Assembly: GCF_964204865.1 (NCBI RefSeq)
Contig: NC_135259.1
Location: 9,682,974-9,746,973, forward strand
Direction: 5' to 3'
Source of the DNA: Styela clava
Lineage: Eukaryota > Chordata > Ascidiacea > Stolidobranchia > Styelidae
DNA length: 64,000 nt
The notes under the pieces: generated by a model
The model's input: only the letters and a program-made list of their open reading frames with translations
What the model was told of the DNA's origin: nothing
The model's database searches: none
Translations under genes and position numbers: made by a program
Shown: positions 33,881-46,210 of the stretch, piece after piece
How the letters are laid out: every line of letters starts with the position of its first letter
How positions within the stretch are numbered: the stretch's first letter is position 1

Positions 33881-34198
33881 CAGGACTTCTCAAAATGGAC
33901 CCTTGGGTCCATGGATCGGTTCTTTTGGGGCCACAACCAAAGCCCTTCACTCAGTACCATTCGCCATGGCTAAATTAATTTAAAGTAAATTGATTGTGAT
34001 TTGTGTAATTCGTTGATTGCATGCATTTCATTTAATGCTTCGCTTTCGTTTGTTGGATTTTTATTAGTACCGGTAAGTGCTGATAACTAATGGAAACTCA
34101 TTGAAAGCAAAACTGGATATTGTTATAGAAAAGCAGGGGACCACAGTCCCCAGAGTCTTTGGAAGGAACCACAGATCATGATTATTTGGAAACCACTG
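33881..34198. mobile_element. hAT MITE with near-perfect 8-bp target duplication
   Basis: The left end CAGGACTTCTCAAA and the right end TTGGAAACCACTG are imperfect inverted repeats. The flanks are ATCTAAAT (33873-33880) and ATTTAAAT (34199-34206), 7 of 8 identical. A second member starts at about 35982 ('gggcttctcaaactgggtt', 'ttcgctcagtaccat'). Confidence 0.82.
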
Positions 34199-34946
34199 AT
34201 TTAAATGATTTTTCAGATATTCAAAATAACTTTTCATGAAGTTCATCTTACAAAATACTTCCAGTCAAACTGTAATGGTAGCCAGTATGGAAAGTATGAA
34301 GGATTTCTATCTTGTTCTAACATGGTAAATGTATATCTTAATTGCTGCTATAATTCACGTGGTAAAGGATTGTATGTCTTTGTAAATTGTATTTTATATT
34401 GCATTGTGATACATGTTGTAACAATAATATAAAACTATTTTGATCCTAAATTTTCTCTATGCTTTGTAAATGTTATGTAGTTTCACATTGTGATATTTTT
34501 CAGGTTTTATTCAGATTTTAGATTGGAAATAAACATAATCTGGTATAATGTTAACATAGGTTTTGAACAGCAGCATTGCCATTTCCCATCATTTTCTTTC
34601 TCTCTCCTTACTAAGTCCGCTTTTGGTAAGTGCTCCAATTGTATTGGTGTCTCTTTTTGTTAGATTTCAATCACTCATCTAATTCGTTTTTGGAGATTTT
34701 ATCTCTGTGCATTACTATACTAATATGACGCACAATTTGTTTACAGTACAATTTCCATTTTGACGACAAAACTCAAATGCTGATAGTTTTGGTTCAGAAC
34801 TGTTATTGTATACTATATTGTTGTTATACGTAACTATATTCTAAACCCGAAAAATAGAATTTTTGCATCAAATGCTTTGGGTAGTATTTGCAAAGTGTTA
34901 AAATTAATACAATCAATTGAAGCTCAAATTCTTCAGTAGTTTCTTG

Positions 34947-35168
34947 GGTACTACCGAAGTATGTGGACTAAGATGGCGGGCAGTGTACCAGGTTTGGGTT
35001 AGGCCATAATTTCAGGTGCAAATACTACGGGAGTCACTTGGCTAGTCACCGAACTCGTAATAGAACAAATATAAGGGAAATCGGTACAAAATTATGGCCT
35101 GACCCTAATCTGGTACACATACTACGTTCCAGTGTCCGCCATCTTGGTTCACATGCTTCGGGAGTACC
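34947..35168. mobile_element. hAT MITE, family A (GGGAGTACC ends)
   Basis: Left GGTACTACCGAAGTATGTGG and right 'cacatgcttcgggagtacc' are inverted ends, each followed inward by the 'aagatggcgg' / 'ccgccatctt' pair. Flanks GTTTCTTG and ATATCTTG match at 6 of 8, a decayed target duplication. It is closely related to the element at 38655-38890. Confidence 0.8.
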
Positions 35169-35360
35169 ATATCTTGTACCATTGCTAAATTTTTCATTTT
35201 GTTCAAGATACATAAATTCTGCCCTTCAATCTAACAAACGGTCACTAATGTCTAATAAATATATGATGTTCAGTAGCTTCCTTATACCTGCCTCACAATA
35301 TACATAGTTGGGATTTAATACTCTATTTGCTTAATTTTTCCAGTTGAAAATAAGAGCAAA

Positions 35361-38300
35361 ATGCTGAGATTTCGAGGAGCTGGTGATCCAGGAGGTCCTT
35401 CCAATATTGTTGGAGATGCAGAAGAAAGCAATCGCAACAATGAAATCAGAGATTTGAAAGAAAAACTGATGAATGATTTGCGATCATATGAAACTGTCAT
35501 CCATTATTTTCAACAGCTGTTAGTCTGGGAGAAGCCTGTTCATAGTGTTGTGTTCGTTCTTGCACTTCATGCTGTGTTTTGGTAGGAATTATTTTGATTC
35601 TACATTATATTATACCTGATATACATTGAAGGGATAACAGAAAATGTGTTGTTTACCTGTTGTTTGTGATTCAATTCATGTAATTATCTTTTTTAAATAT
35701 AATTATTACCCTCCCGCAAATATAAATGGGCTTATTCCAATGATTGGGAATGAGCGAAAGGTCCTCCTAGTCTGATTGATTTGCCTTAATCTGCACTAGC
35801 CAGCCACAATGTGTTGGTTTCTAATGCACCAACATAAATCTGAAGTTTATTATTAAGAACCTCTGGGCATTTTAGTGGTTTCAACCGTGCATTTGAGATA
35901 AGTCTTCTTCACTTGTGAGTGTGTGTGATCTTCCTGAATAAACTTTTTGTATTTCAATGGGGATTGAGGTAGAGTTTAGAGCAGGGCTTCTCAAACTGGG
36001 TTCGTGGTCCCCTATGGGTCCACGCAACAGTTTTCTCGGTCGACAAGCAAAGGCCTTCGCTCAGTACCATAAATGTGATTTGTTTAATTTTTTGACTGTA
36101 CTGTATTTATTATTTTGCTTTCATTTGTTGGCTTATCTTATTTAACTATATAATACCTGATGGCAACCTGTTGAAAATAGAAGTAGGTTTTTGTTGCCAC
36201 AGATTATGAAAGATTGCGTACCTTAGTGCAAGTTCGTTTAATCTAAGTGCCTTATTCCTGGAATACATCTTCCTATTTTCGTGTTATCCATTTCTATCTT
36301 TTGCGCTTACATTCTTAATAATACTATGCTATGCTATGATGCTACATATTAATTACTTATTCATAATATTAATTATCAATAATATATAATTATATCATAA
36401 CTCATTTTCAGGTACTTGAAAATTTGGAGCACTCATGCTGTTGGTCTGATATCAACAATAATACTAATATTAGTATGGCTGGACATGTGGAAACATAGAA
36501 TATGGCCAGAGATAAGAGGTATCAAGAAGTATATGTAAATAACTTACTTTTCCTGTGCCTGAAGAATGTGAAAGAAAAATTCATTGAACAAAGTTTTTAA
36601 TTTAATAATTTTTATAGACGGGTTAATCATAAGGATTATATATTGATATATTCTATTCTATAATGAGCTTTTTATAGTGAAATCATGATTTATGTCAATT
36701 TGATTTTTTGAAAGCAACAAATAATTAAAATTCACTTTTTGTTGATGATATGATCATCGCCATGAAAATTGATTTCCATTTAATGAATTTTATTATGTGC
36801 ACTGGTATTTTCATAGATTTGCATATATCACTGTCTTTTTTTCATAGTTTTCAAACAAAATCCATATATTTCATTCCTTTTCAGCTCGGGATCCTGACCC
36901 TGAAGCCGATGAGTATGTCTTATGATTTATTTATTTAATCAGAAAATCAAAGTGCATTGTTAATATACAGGCCCAAAAATGTGTCCTCGTTACAGTATTG
37001 CCCATGGTTGGTCCATTTTTGGCAAAGATTGTTTCTCATTGTTTAGACATCCTCATTATATTTTCAATCAAATTCTTTATTTCATTAAAATTTATAGTCT
37101 CATATTTTATAAACTTTACAATGTTATTTTGATATCTTAATAATATCTTTTGATAATACACAGACCAAAGCTTTCGTTAGAGTGAACACCAAATATATTC
37201 AATTTTGTAGTGCATTGATATTTATGACTAACATAACAAGTTGAATATGCAAGTGGTTTCAGTCTTAACTTTACTGAATTTTCCGCCACACCCAGCAAAA
37301 ATGGTGTCGCTGACTCGATGACTTTAATAGTCTTTCGCGACCCCTCATTCATCGCAGTTTAAATAATCTTTTTTTTGTTAAATGAATTTGTGAAGTTTTC
37401 ATATTTTGTTCAAATGTACAATGTTTTACGCACTACGAGAATAGATATCTGAATCTGAAAATTCACATATTTTGAATCCATATTTATTCTTTCAGATGGG
37501 GAGAGCTTCATCCACACTTGCTCACTTTTCCTGAAGTCTGCTTGGCACTGGCAGAAATTTTTGTAACTTTAAAATATCATCTTATAACTATACGTGATGT
37601 TAGAAGAAATACTCCAGGAAAGGTACTCGACACTTTATGTCTGTGTTATAACGTCTCAATTATACGGAATATAGCCTATATATGAAATTTCAGCCGCACC
37701 ACATTTTCAGTAAAAGAGATTAGTTTGGCTTTGTTTTCAAGAATAAGATGTTGAAAAAATGTAATTTTTTGTAATAAATTATTGGTATTTAAAAGGTTCT
37801 ACGAAATTGGAGTAATTGCTCCTTATGTCGCGAAATCATGGTTCATACAAAATGATAAAATAGTAAACACTTAGTTAAAGCATGTTATTATTGGCGCTCC
37901 AGAAGTGTGTGCACCAATATGGAGGTAATTAATTTTGTTCGCCTACTTTACATCAAGTTGTGTAAAGGGACTGAAGCTTATGGAAAGGGGGTATATTCAC
38001 TTGGCTAACACAGACAGTCCCCGAACTCGTAATAGAGATAATTGGAATAAAATTTTGGCCTAACTCTCTCCTGGTACACACACTACGAGAGAACCTCATT
38101 ATTTTGGTACATACAGGAAAATTATGAAGCAATTTGAAATACCAATATATCTATTATTTTAATACCAATCAACTTAAATATGGACATTTGTAATTACAAT
38201 AAAACGGAGGGTTCGAGTTAGATTATCAAGAACATTAGAAATCGAACTTGTTTAATAACAAAATTACAAAAGTAATAAAAAATAATTGGAATGAAAATTT

Positions 38301-41300
38301 TCTTTTATAGTTTGTAACATTATCTACTGTTACTTGCCTGATGATCATTTTCTTGGGTCGATCCATTCCTGGAACTCTTCTTGCATATATTATAAGTAAG
38401 TTTATTTATATGCATGGTGATTTTACAAATCGTTTTCTCTTTTATTTAAAATAAAATTTTCATAGATTCAATGTTTTAAAGTTATTCAAAGAATTAGACA
38501 GATTTCACAGTGAAATGCATTTTTATTTTGAGCTTTTTGAGAGGGTCGTGTTTACTAGTTAGCCTGTTAATGCTGCCATTATGTGGTATAGGGTGGTACA
38601 AGACACATCTGAAAGCCCTTTTTGGTTTAGTAATCAACTTCTGACCACTATTTCGGGGCTCCCGAAGTATGCGAACCAAGATGGCGGACATCGGAATGTA
38701 ATATGTGTACTAGGTTAGGGTTAGGCCATAATTTTAGGTATAAATACTACGGGAGGCTCTTGGCTAGCCTTCGAACTGATAATAGGACTAAAATAAGGTA
38801 AATTGGGAAAAAAGTATCGCCTAACCCTAACCTGTTACCTATGTTACGTTCTGATGTCCGCCATCTTGGTTCGCATACTTCGGGAGCACCACTATTTCTT
38901 TATCAAAGATGTAATATATTGATTCTATTCAGTGTAAAAAACTGATGTTTTTCCTTAATTCTTACCCCATATTTTATTTCTTCTCGACCATGTAGAGAAG
39001 CTGAGATGCAAGTAAACAGCTCTTATATATGAAAACAAAAAAACTTTTTATCTTATCAATAATTACCAGCATTTCCTGTTCCATTATATGTAATTTGATT
39101 ATTGATTATCAGTTTTTTCATGTTTGTGAACTACTCTCGTATACTAAATTTATTTTATTTAGTGATGTGTGGTTTACTGTGGCCATTGATTTGGTATCGT
39201 CGATGGGTGGAGAGAGCATATGCACATATGGAACCTTTCCTAATGCAACTACAGTATTCATTAAAACCTAGAATGAAAAGAAATGGTATGCTTAAAATAT
39301 TGAATTTTATAGCTAACAATATTTGGGATTTATCATAAGATAAAAAATTTGTTCTCTTGAGGAAAATGGCTGACTGGGTTATGGTAAAGCACAATGTACA
39401 TATTCATTTATTTCCGGAGTGTACCTCTTGTCACAATGACTAGATTCATTTTTATTTCTAAAAATCAATCTAGTCACTGAATCAGTCAACAACGGAATTT
39501 GTCAACAACGGATTATACCTCTATGTGAAACACTAGCAACATCAAGGATCGAATTCGATGATTTAAAAAATAGATGTATTTTTAGCTGAGTTGGGCATTG
39601 CACAGTTTGATGATTTTTTTGGCTAGGTTTCGTAATTGTTTAAATTTTAAATACTTAAATGGAATTAAAGAGCTTCTCCTTTCTATTTTTCATTATTCTA
39701 TGATTAAAGACTCAAAAAGCTTTAATACTTGTATTTCCATCTCATATTCTTGTTAGGTAAGAAAGGCTTCCACATAACTAAAGAAATTGACGGTACCAGT
39801 GTTGAGGTTCATACAGACACATCTTCGGATGATGACGGTAAGCACAAAAATATTTTTTTTTTGGAACAGTAATAAGTACAGCAGTTATCAATAACTGGTA
39901 TCTGGAACTACCTATCTGATATATGTTATGTTGTAAATATTTTTATCAATATTCATCTATTCCAAATTCAAAAAACGGTTTTAAGAATATCATGTGTTCT
40001 GTGAAATATTATATACCATGTCCATATATCCTCACATTTAAGTGACCCCCTAAAATGTTGAATTTATAAAAATCCACATATAAGCTGACCCTACAAATCG
40101 TAACACGCCGAGCGGATGTTGAATTTATAAAAATCCACATATAAGCTGACCCTACAAATCGTAACACGCCGAGCGGCACCTATCACAACAACTGGTTTCA
40201 GAGGAGAATTAATGAAAATGAAAACCATTATTGTTATGTTTTACTTTTATTGATAACGGTAAGAAGTGTCTCAAAATACTGCACGATCGCGTGAATGACA
40301 GCCAAACCCAGACTGTTATCGCTGCCATAGCGTACCAAGCGCTGCTTCGGATGTGTGCATGCACGCACTTATCGTGAGGACTTAGCGTGTATAAGCCGTC
40401 CCTTTAGTGCGATAACAGTTATGCGCATATAAGTCAAGCCCTTAGTTCGGCAACTTTTTTTGAGTTTCAAACTCTACTTATATCAGAGGATAAAGCATAA
40501 TTACTTTGTACAGAGTTTATCATGAAACACAGCTTTGCTTCACGTTACATTCTTAGAGATGTTCAAATTCAAAATTTCAGATATGAACATGCCCACCCTC
40601 CCCACCTTTTTTCATTGCTTCAAAATCTTTGATTTGATTCAATTTGAGTATTATGTAATTGTTAACTGATAATCTGATTGTTTAGATATTTCTGAATTTA
40701 TGAAGCCACTCGATGCAGTGACAGCAGAAGTATTAGCTCGAGCACTCACAGACGACGATGAATTATCAGAAAGTGATGAATCCTTACTAGCTCATGAATT
40801 ACCATCATTTTCTCATCCTGCATTAGATTCAAATAAAGGTTGGGTTTTTGATTTCTATGTAATAAGTAATTAACTGTAGTACACATTGAATCTCAGAGGA
40901 GCTGCTTTAGCTGGGCTCTATAGCCCAGTGTTTTCTGATGTGTGGGTCTCGCATGGAAATCTCCTTGGGCCACTTTCTTTTTACCAAAACACATAAGTTA
41001 TTGGTACTATTTTCCAGGAAAATATTTTGTTCATTTTGAAATTATTACTGAATTAATGAATAATAATGGTATTGCGGAAAGATTCATGGCTAAAATAAGG
41101 CTACCGTATGCCATATTTGAAAATATGGTGGATATGGCTGATGGCAAACCAATCACAGTCTTTTTATTAGTGCAACTTTGAGATAATTTATGCTAAAAAC
41201 AATGCTATCTAAAATTCATTGTATTTAATAGTAATTCAATTTTGCGGTCTTAAAAGTACTGCGTACCGTTTAGCATCTGAGCATATTTGTGGGTCGCAAG

Positions 41301-42191
41301 ATTTCAGAAAATATATTATTTAAAAACTTGAGTGCCTCAATAAAATAAATTTGGAACCACTGCTATAGCCGAAACATCAGTCCAAATGCGGTTTTGCGAC
41401 AAGTGGACACTAAACTTTTGACTGCGCTATAGTATCTATCAACAGATAAGATAACTGCAGGTTTAAGTTTTTAGCATTGAATGGAATTATAAATGTGGAA
41501 TGTGTATAAATCAAGAAAATTACAAATCCAAAATAATAATCATTTGGTTTAGAGTTGGAGCTACTGCTCTGGCTCCATGATTATCCAGCCTTGTTACCAG
41601 CTTAAACTGCCTTCAAGGCTTGTGTTATCTATCATTTACTAGAATAATGCACCATTATTCTATATGGTTTCAGTTTCTTCTAGTATGTCACGGTTAGCCA
41701 ATAACTTTGCTCAGAGATTAGTCTTTTTCACTTTAAAATGCATTTATCAAGATTTGAACAAATTTTATTGAAAGAAATTTTTTTTGTAGGAAGTAGATAT
41801 GATATCTTGAAAGCATCATCAATAAATATCTAAACCAAATTTCTTCTCAACTTCAGTCTTTCTAACAGGTTCCAGAGACATACCTGAAGTGCCTTTACCA
41901 TCCAATCTTCCACGTTACGACGACCCACAGTTTCGCAAAGAAATATTGAATGAATCTGATGATGAAACATTAGGATTTGTAGGAAGTCAACAACAGCAGC
42001 AACAATTGCCTGATCTTGCCCGACAAATTGCTGTATCTGCTACTGCTGATGCCATGAAAACAGCTATGAAAAATATAATGTCTGGTGCAACAAGCCATAC
42101 CTTGGAACCAACTGAAAAGACTTCTAGTACCAACAGCAGAGGTTCGACTCCCAGCGATGACGGCTTCGTCATATTAGATAAAGATAATTAA
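35361..42191 (+). CDS. Reticulophagy regulator (RETREG/FAM134 family), nine exons
   Basis: Exons 35361-35581, 36412-36518, 36885-36912, 37496-37622, 38311-38395, 39163-39285, 39757-39837, 40686-40838 and 41869-42191 join with GT-AG borders and matching phases into 415 residues. The protein has the FAM134 plan: a reticulon-homology region made of two long hydrophobic hairpins (about residues 52-95 and 162-201), with WGELHPHLLTFPEVC and NTPGKFVTLS in between (human SPGKF), then an acidic disordered tail. The tail ends in DDGFVILDKDN: acidic residues followed by F408-V-I-L411 give an LC3-interacting region at the same place as human DDFELL. A Gln-6 run sits at about residues 341-346. Family knowledge: these ER-membrane receptors bend ER tubules and recruit Atg8/LC3/GABARAP for ER-phagy. 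Vertebrates have three paralogues (RETREG1-3), and I cannot assign this copy to one. The identification is strong; the 28-bp exon 36885-36912 is short but fits phase and family. Confidence 0.92.
35982..36230. mobile_element. hAT-like MITE fragment in RETREG intron 1
   Basis: 'cagggcttctcaaactgggt' with 'tggtcccctatgggtcca' and 'cttcgctcagtaccat' matches the element at 33881-34198. The right end is not clear. Confidence 0.6.
37903..38103. mobile_element. Miniature element, family B, near complete
   Basis: From 'agaagtgtgtgcaccaatat' to 'ggtacacacactacgagaga', with the shared interior 'taattttgttcgcctacttt', 'gggggtatattcacttggct' and 'cagtccccgaactcgtaata'. It is in RETREG intron 4, opposite in orientation to the 1866 and 48107 copies. 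Confidence 0.72.
38655..38890. mobile_element. hAT MITE, family A, perfect 8-bp target duplication
   Basis: ACTATTTC occurs at 38647-38654 and again at 38891-38898. The 236-bp insert is almost a palindrome: left 'cccgaagtatgcgaaccaag' is the inverse of right 'cttggttcgcatacttcggg', followed inward by 'atggcggacatc' / 'gatgtccgccat' and 'ggttagggttaggc' / 'gcctaaccctaacc'. No coding capacity. It lies in RETREG intron 5. Confidence 0.93.
40027..40485. mobile_element. TIR element related to 32891, with internal 61-bp tandem duplication
   Basis: The left end 'tatatcctcaca' and the right 'tatatcagaggata' form weak inverted ends. The right interior 'gcaactttttttgagtttca' and 'gcgcatataagtcaag' is the reverse complement of the 32891 element. 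Inside, the 61-bp unit beginning 'gttgaatttataaaaatcca' is present twice in tandem, at 40057 and 40118, without visible differences. Confidence 0.72.
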
Positions 42192-43331
42192 AATCTGCTT
42201 GCGGTAGTTATTATTTCCAAATTCAGTAAATTTGGCCGCTTTTAAACTAAAGTAATCAAAGTCTTGTTATCTGCAAGTAGAAAGTACAAGTTTCATTTTT
42301 GAATATCATATTAGACAGGCAAGGATTATCATGACTTTGTAAATTTGCTGGACTTATTATTTTAGTGAAGCGAATTTTAAAGCATTATTTTGAATGTTAT
42401 TAATACAGTATTGTTATTTAACACTTTTTAAAAATACATTCACCGGTTATCTGTAGCAAAACAGAATGGCAATGGCATAATGGCAAATTCCGAATGTTAC
42501 ACTTATTACACACTACAATTATAATTGTCTAATCAGCGGTACTTCTACAAAAAATGATGACGAATTTGTCAAAAAAGGGGATAAACAAAACAATTGATAT
42601 GTCAAGAAATTTGAATCAAAAAATTTAGACTCTCATCGGTGATGTTCATTGCACTATTCAATTCATTTTAGGTTTTAGTGACATGCAATTGAATTGTATT
42701 TGACTTAGGGAGATGAAGTTATGTTTACTGGCATATGGCTAGATCTGACGCGGGCCAAATACAGCCAGTTGGTTAATTCAATCCTGCCTGCCTGATGCAG
42801 ACACAATGAAACTGGACCCAAATTTTGATGTTTTAGCTAAAAATAGCGCAGGGAATTTGTTGAGATTGCGATTGAATTTATTACTGGCACGAGGCTTATT
42901 GTTCTCCACTTTTGTTTTGTAACACTGCAAATATTGTTCTTGAAATGTAACTTTTTACATCACCCTTACATGGCCCGCAACATTTCTGGCCCCCTGGTTC
43001 AAAAACCTTGCCCACCAGTGGGCTAGATAGTCACTGTTCTGGCCTTGTTTTTGAACATGAATGACCCAGTGCACTTTGTAATATAATAGTCTTTATTCTA
43101 TTGAAGGTATATAGCATTGTAACTTACTTGCTAAGGAAGATTCATTGCTCAAATCTTTATCTTGGCATCTTCTGCCGTTGCTCTGCTTTTGTTGTGTTGT
43201 ATTTTGATGTGATATAAATCTTTTATTTGGTGCCACTCTTGTACAACCTAAATATAATTCATTGTTTCAAATTTCTGACAATCATTTACATTGCTCAAGG
43301 AATAGGAATATACTATCCATCACTACTAGCA

Positions 43332-43679
43332 CAGGGATGTGCGACCTGCAGCCCGCGGGCCAGATGAGACCCACAGGGAAAAATTGTACGATCCGTTGAG
43401 AAGTGCCAATTTTGAAAGGCCTGCTGGCCCGCGGAACGAGTTTTTCAATTAGCTTAATCTAGTATGTGAGAGTAATTCCATTCTCTTTGAGTTGCAAACA
43501 TGTACCTGACTCCAATTTATTAACTATTCCTATTATGTTACAATGCGCTACAGCTATCTTCTGTGTGTCATAAGATCAATAACCAAAAATTTAGTGTGTG
43601 CAACTACTAGTAAGCCTGTGTCCCAGTTATTTGTATCTGGCCCTCCTGTATTAAAGGTTGCACAGTATGCACACCCCTG
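43332..43679. mobile_element. hAT-like MITE with CAGGGATGTGC / GCACACCCCTG ends
   Basis: Ends CAGGGATGTGCGAC and GTATGCACACCCCTG are inverted. The interior 'ctgcagcccgcgggccagat' and, on the other strand, 'aggagggccagatacaaata' link it to the 45387 copy in opposite orientation. No duplication of flanking bases was found. Confidence 0.75.
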
Positions 43680-45344
43680 ATCTAAGAACATGACAATTGC
43701 TAGACTCCACCATTGCGTTTCGCTATTTCTTTACCATCAACATTTGTGGAACTAACCTAACTAAACTTTGTATTAAAAATACCTACCATATCTATAATGG
43801 TATCTAGGATACTTATATATGCTTGCTTCGATGAACCAGTTTTGCTCAGCATATTGTGAAGTAAACGAAATCAGAGATGGTCATTTGTCACCAATGTGAA
43901 ACCAACATATTTTATTCCTAACTGTTTGCTATTTCAAACTTTCTCTCTCAGGCTCTCAGGGTTAAGGTTCACCAATAATTCTGGTTGAATTCTGGAGTCA
44001 TAAACCAAATCCGGTCTTGATCAACTGCAACCCATATTGCACACTTATTTTAATGTGCTGTCTATGTATTTTACTTTTCAATCCTGCACCAAAACCATAC
44101 AAATTAGAGTTTCTCAGGTCTAAATCGAAGACACTTATGACATGTACCTGGTAAATTGCCCAACTTAAAACGGCAATCCTTAGCTTCTTCCTTTCATTAA
44201 TATAAACTGTTTATTTCACTGTAAAAAAGTAAAATCATTTTGCAGGGGCAAGAAAACCCGTTCTTATAGATTGAAAAAGCAAGAATACAGAATTTAATTA
44301 AGCCCTTGAAAAATTGAACCAGTAGAAAATTGGAAAAAATTTAACTTTTCATCCAAGACTGAATAAAAACTGACGAAATTAGGATAAAGTACGACGAACG
44401 TGCACATGAGTTCAATAGTAGTTAAGGAATGTTACAGCACAAATTTAATGTTTCAAATATTCGTTCACTCTGAATAAATTATATAAATACGACACCATAA
44501 AGACATTAACACTCAGGTTTGCGGGTTTAAAAAATGCTGGGAAAGCGACAATGTATAAAATAGTGCAATCATTTCAAACATAAATTAGTTTCTGCTAGAA
44601 CTAGATCGTGACACTCTCTCGTCTAAATAAGTACATGAACAAGCTCCGATTTTGACTTGATATATTAAAAAATGTGGCCGTTAGTAATTAAAACTTGGAA
44701 ATAAAATCACTATCACCAAATACAAATTTTAAAATACCAATAATTTTACTATTATTTACTTAATTTATTGTTACCATAGAGACTAATTAATTTTCACAAA
44801 TTCCATCTAAATTTAAAAAAAAAATTTTGATTGCCCCAAAAATATCAATATTTCAAAATATTGTGCCTAATTTTAATAGTACGTAAATAGTGCCTTGAGC
44901 CTAATTTGGAGAGAGGACATGAAACTGGTAATGAAAAAGAGAAGAATGTTTCCACTGCCAGCTAAAATATCAAAAATCATTTTTAATGATAATAATTTGA
45001 AAATATTTAGATTAAGTTATAGCAGACTAGCAGTAATATCATTTCCGAATAATATAAAATTCTATGATGATAATATTATCAAGTTGGACAATGAAATATA
45101 ATGAAGTAAAATTGATATGAACGGACATTAAACACATGAAATATAATTATGCTGCTCTGAAACTCCTTGTAAATTTTCACAAAGAATAGACGAGAAACAC
45201 AACTGATAAATTGAAGCCTTCAAATTATCAAATAGCGACTATGATTATTCAAATTCAGCATTCAGATGTAAACCAGTCTTCATTTGAAAACATATCAGTT
45301 TTTGGTGAATTTTCGCTATAATTCTACCGCCTGTTTAGAAACTA

Positions 45345-45900
45345 TGTCACCAATTTGTGGACGAGGTGGCCTGCTATTGGTTAAAGCAGGTGTGTGCAGC
45401 CTTTAATACAGAAGGGCCAGATACAAATGACCTGATGAAACTGCAGGCCACACCTTTATTTAACAAAGGCTCTCTAGTAGTTGCATGCACAAAACTTTTG
45501 GTTATTGATCTTTAGACATGCGTTGTTCGCATCGCACAAGCTAGCTGTTGGGCCATTGTAACGTCATTAGCATAGATTATAAATTGTTTTCGGGTATATG
45601 CTTTGCAATGCAAATGGATAGGAATTACTTGCACCTACCAGATTAAACTAAATTAAAAACTCGTTTTGTGGGCAGCACAACATTCAAAATTGGCACTTCT
45701 CCGTGGGCCGCACAATTTGTACTTGCAGGCCGCACACCTCTGGGTTAAAGCATTAAACTTAACATGTTGGCATAATAGGTTCAAATCCCACACCCATGGT
45801 GTAATAAATTGGGTGAGAGATACTGGACCAAAAGATTCCCATCCTTTCAAAAAAAAACTGCTCGTATATCAATATTTGCTTATACGAGGGCTTGTTCTGA
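45345..45900 (+). mobile_element. tRNA-like SINE split by a hAT insertion
   Basis: If the element at 45387-45742 and one target-duplication copy are ignored, the flanks read 'gtggcctgctattggttaaa' directly into 'gcattaaacttaac...' and then 'aataggttcaaatcccac'. This gives a D-arm/A-box-like start and a clear B-box (GGTTCAAATCC) at tRNA-like spacing, followed by a non-tRNA body. I infer a tRNA-derived SINE; its 3' limit (about 45850-45900) is uncertain. Confidence 0.5.
45387..45742. mobile_element. hAT MITE with perfect 8-bp target duplication
   Basis: CAGGTGTGTGCAG at the left and GCCGCACACCTCTG at the right are inverted ends. GGTTAAAG stands directly on both sides (45379-45386 and 45743-45750). 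It belongs to the same family as 43332-43679 but is inverted relative to it. It is 356 bp long and non-coding. Confidence 0.92.
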
Positions 45901-46210
45901 CTGAGGGGCATAAATAAGCGCCCGAAAACCTCTGGTATCCAAAAAATTTTTTTGAGTGAAAATCTAGTTAGATGAATATCTGGTTACTGCAATTTAAGAA
46001 GAGATCATAAATCTAGAACCATTTTTTATAATCGATGAAATTGGAAAACATATTTAGTTTGACACCCACAAATATCACATTTTAGTACATCAATAATAAT
46101 TTATAAAAAAAATATGACAGCTATTAATAGGAGGTAATACTAGGATTCCTTGTTTTCTATAGCAAACGTTGAATTGCATTCATCTGGCTATGTTTAAAAA
46201 TGTGAAAAAC

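Larger units (their letters stand above)
31741..35360. other. Intergenic TCHP-RETREG, repeat-bearing
   Basis: It contains a dispersed repeat copy (32249-32443), a TIR element (32891-33161), a hAT MITE (33881-34198) and a hAT MITE (34947-35168), listed separately. AATAAA-type hexamers occur near 32860 and 33359 and could serve TCHP. No coding exon is supported. The acceptor 'ttttccag' at about 35343 precedes the RETREG start by 17 bases. Confidence 0.6.
42192..46210. other. Convergent intergenic region RETREG / FAM76
   Basis: The 3' ends of the plus-strand RETREG and minus-strand FAM76 genes face each other here. Besides the two elements listed at 43332 and 45387 there is a hAT-like fragment near 42745-43030 ('cgggccaaatacagccag'; 'gccccctggttcaaaaacc'). 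The rest is AT-rich without supported exons. Confidence 0.55.
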
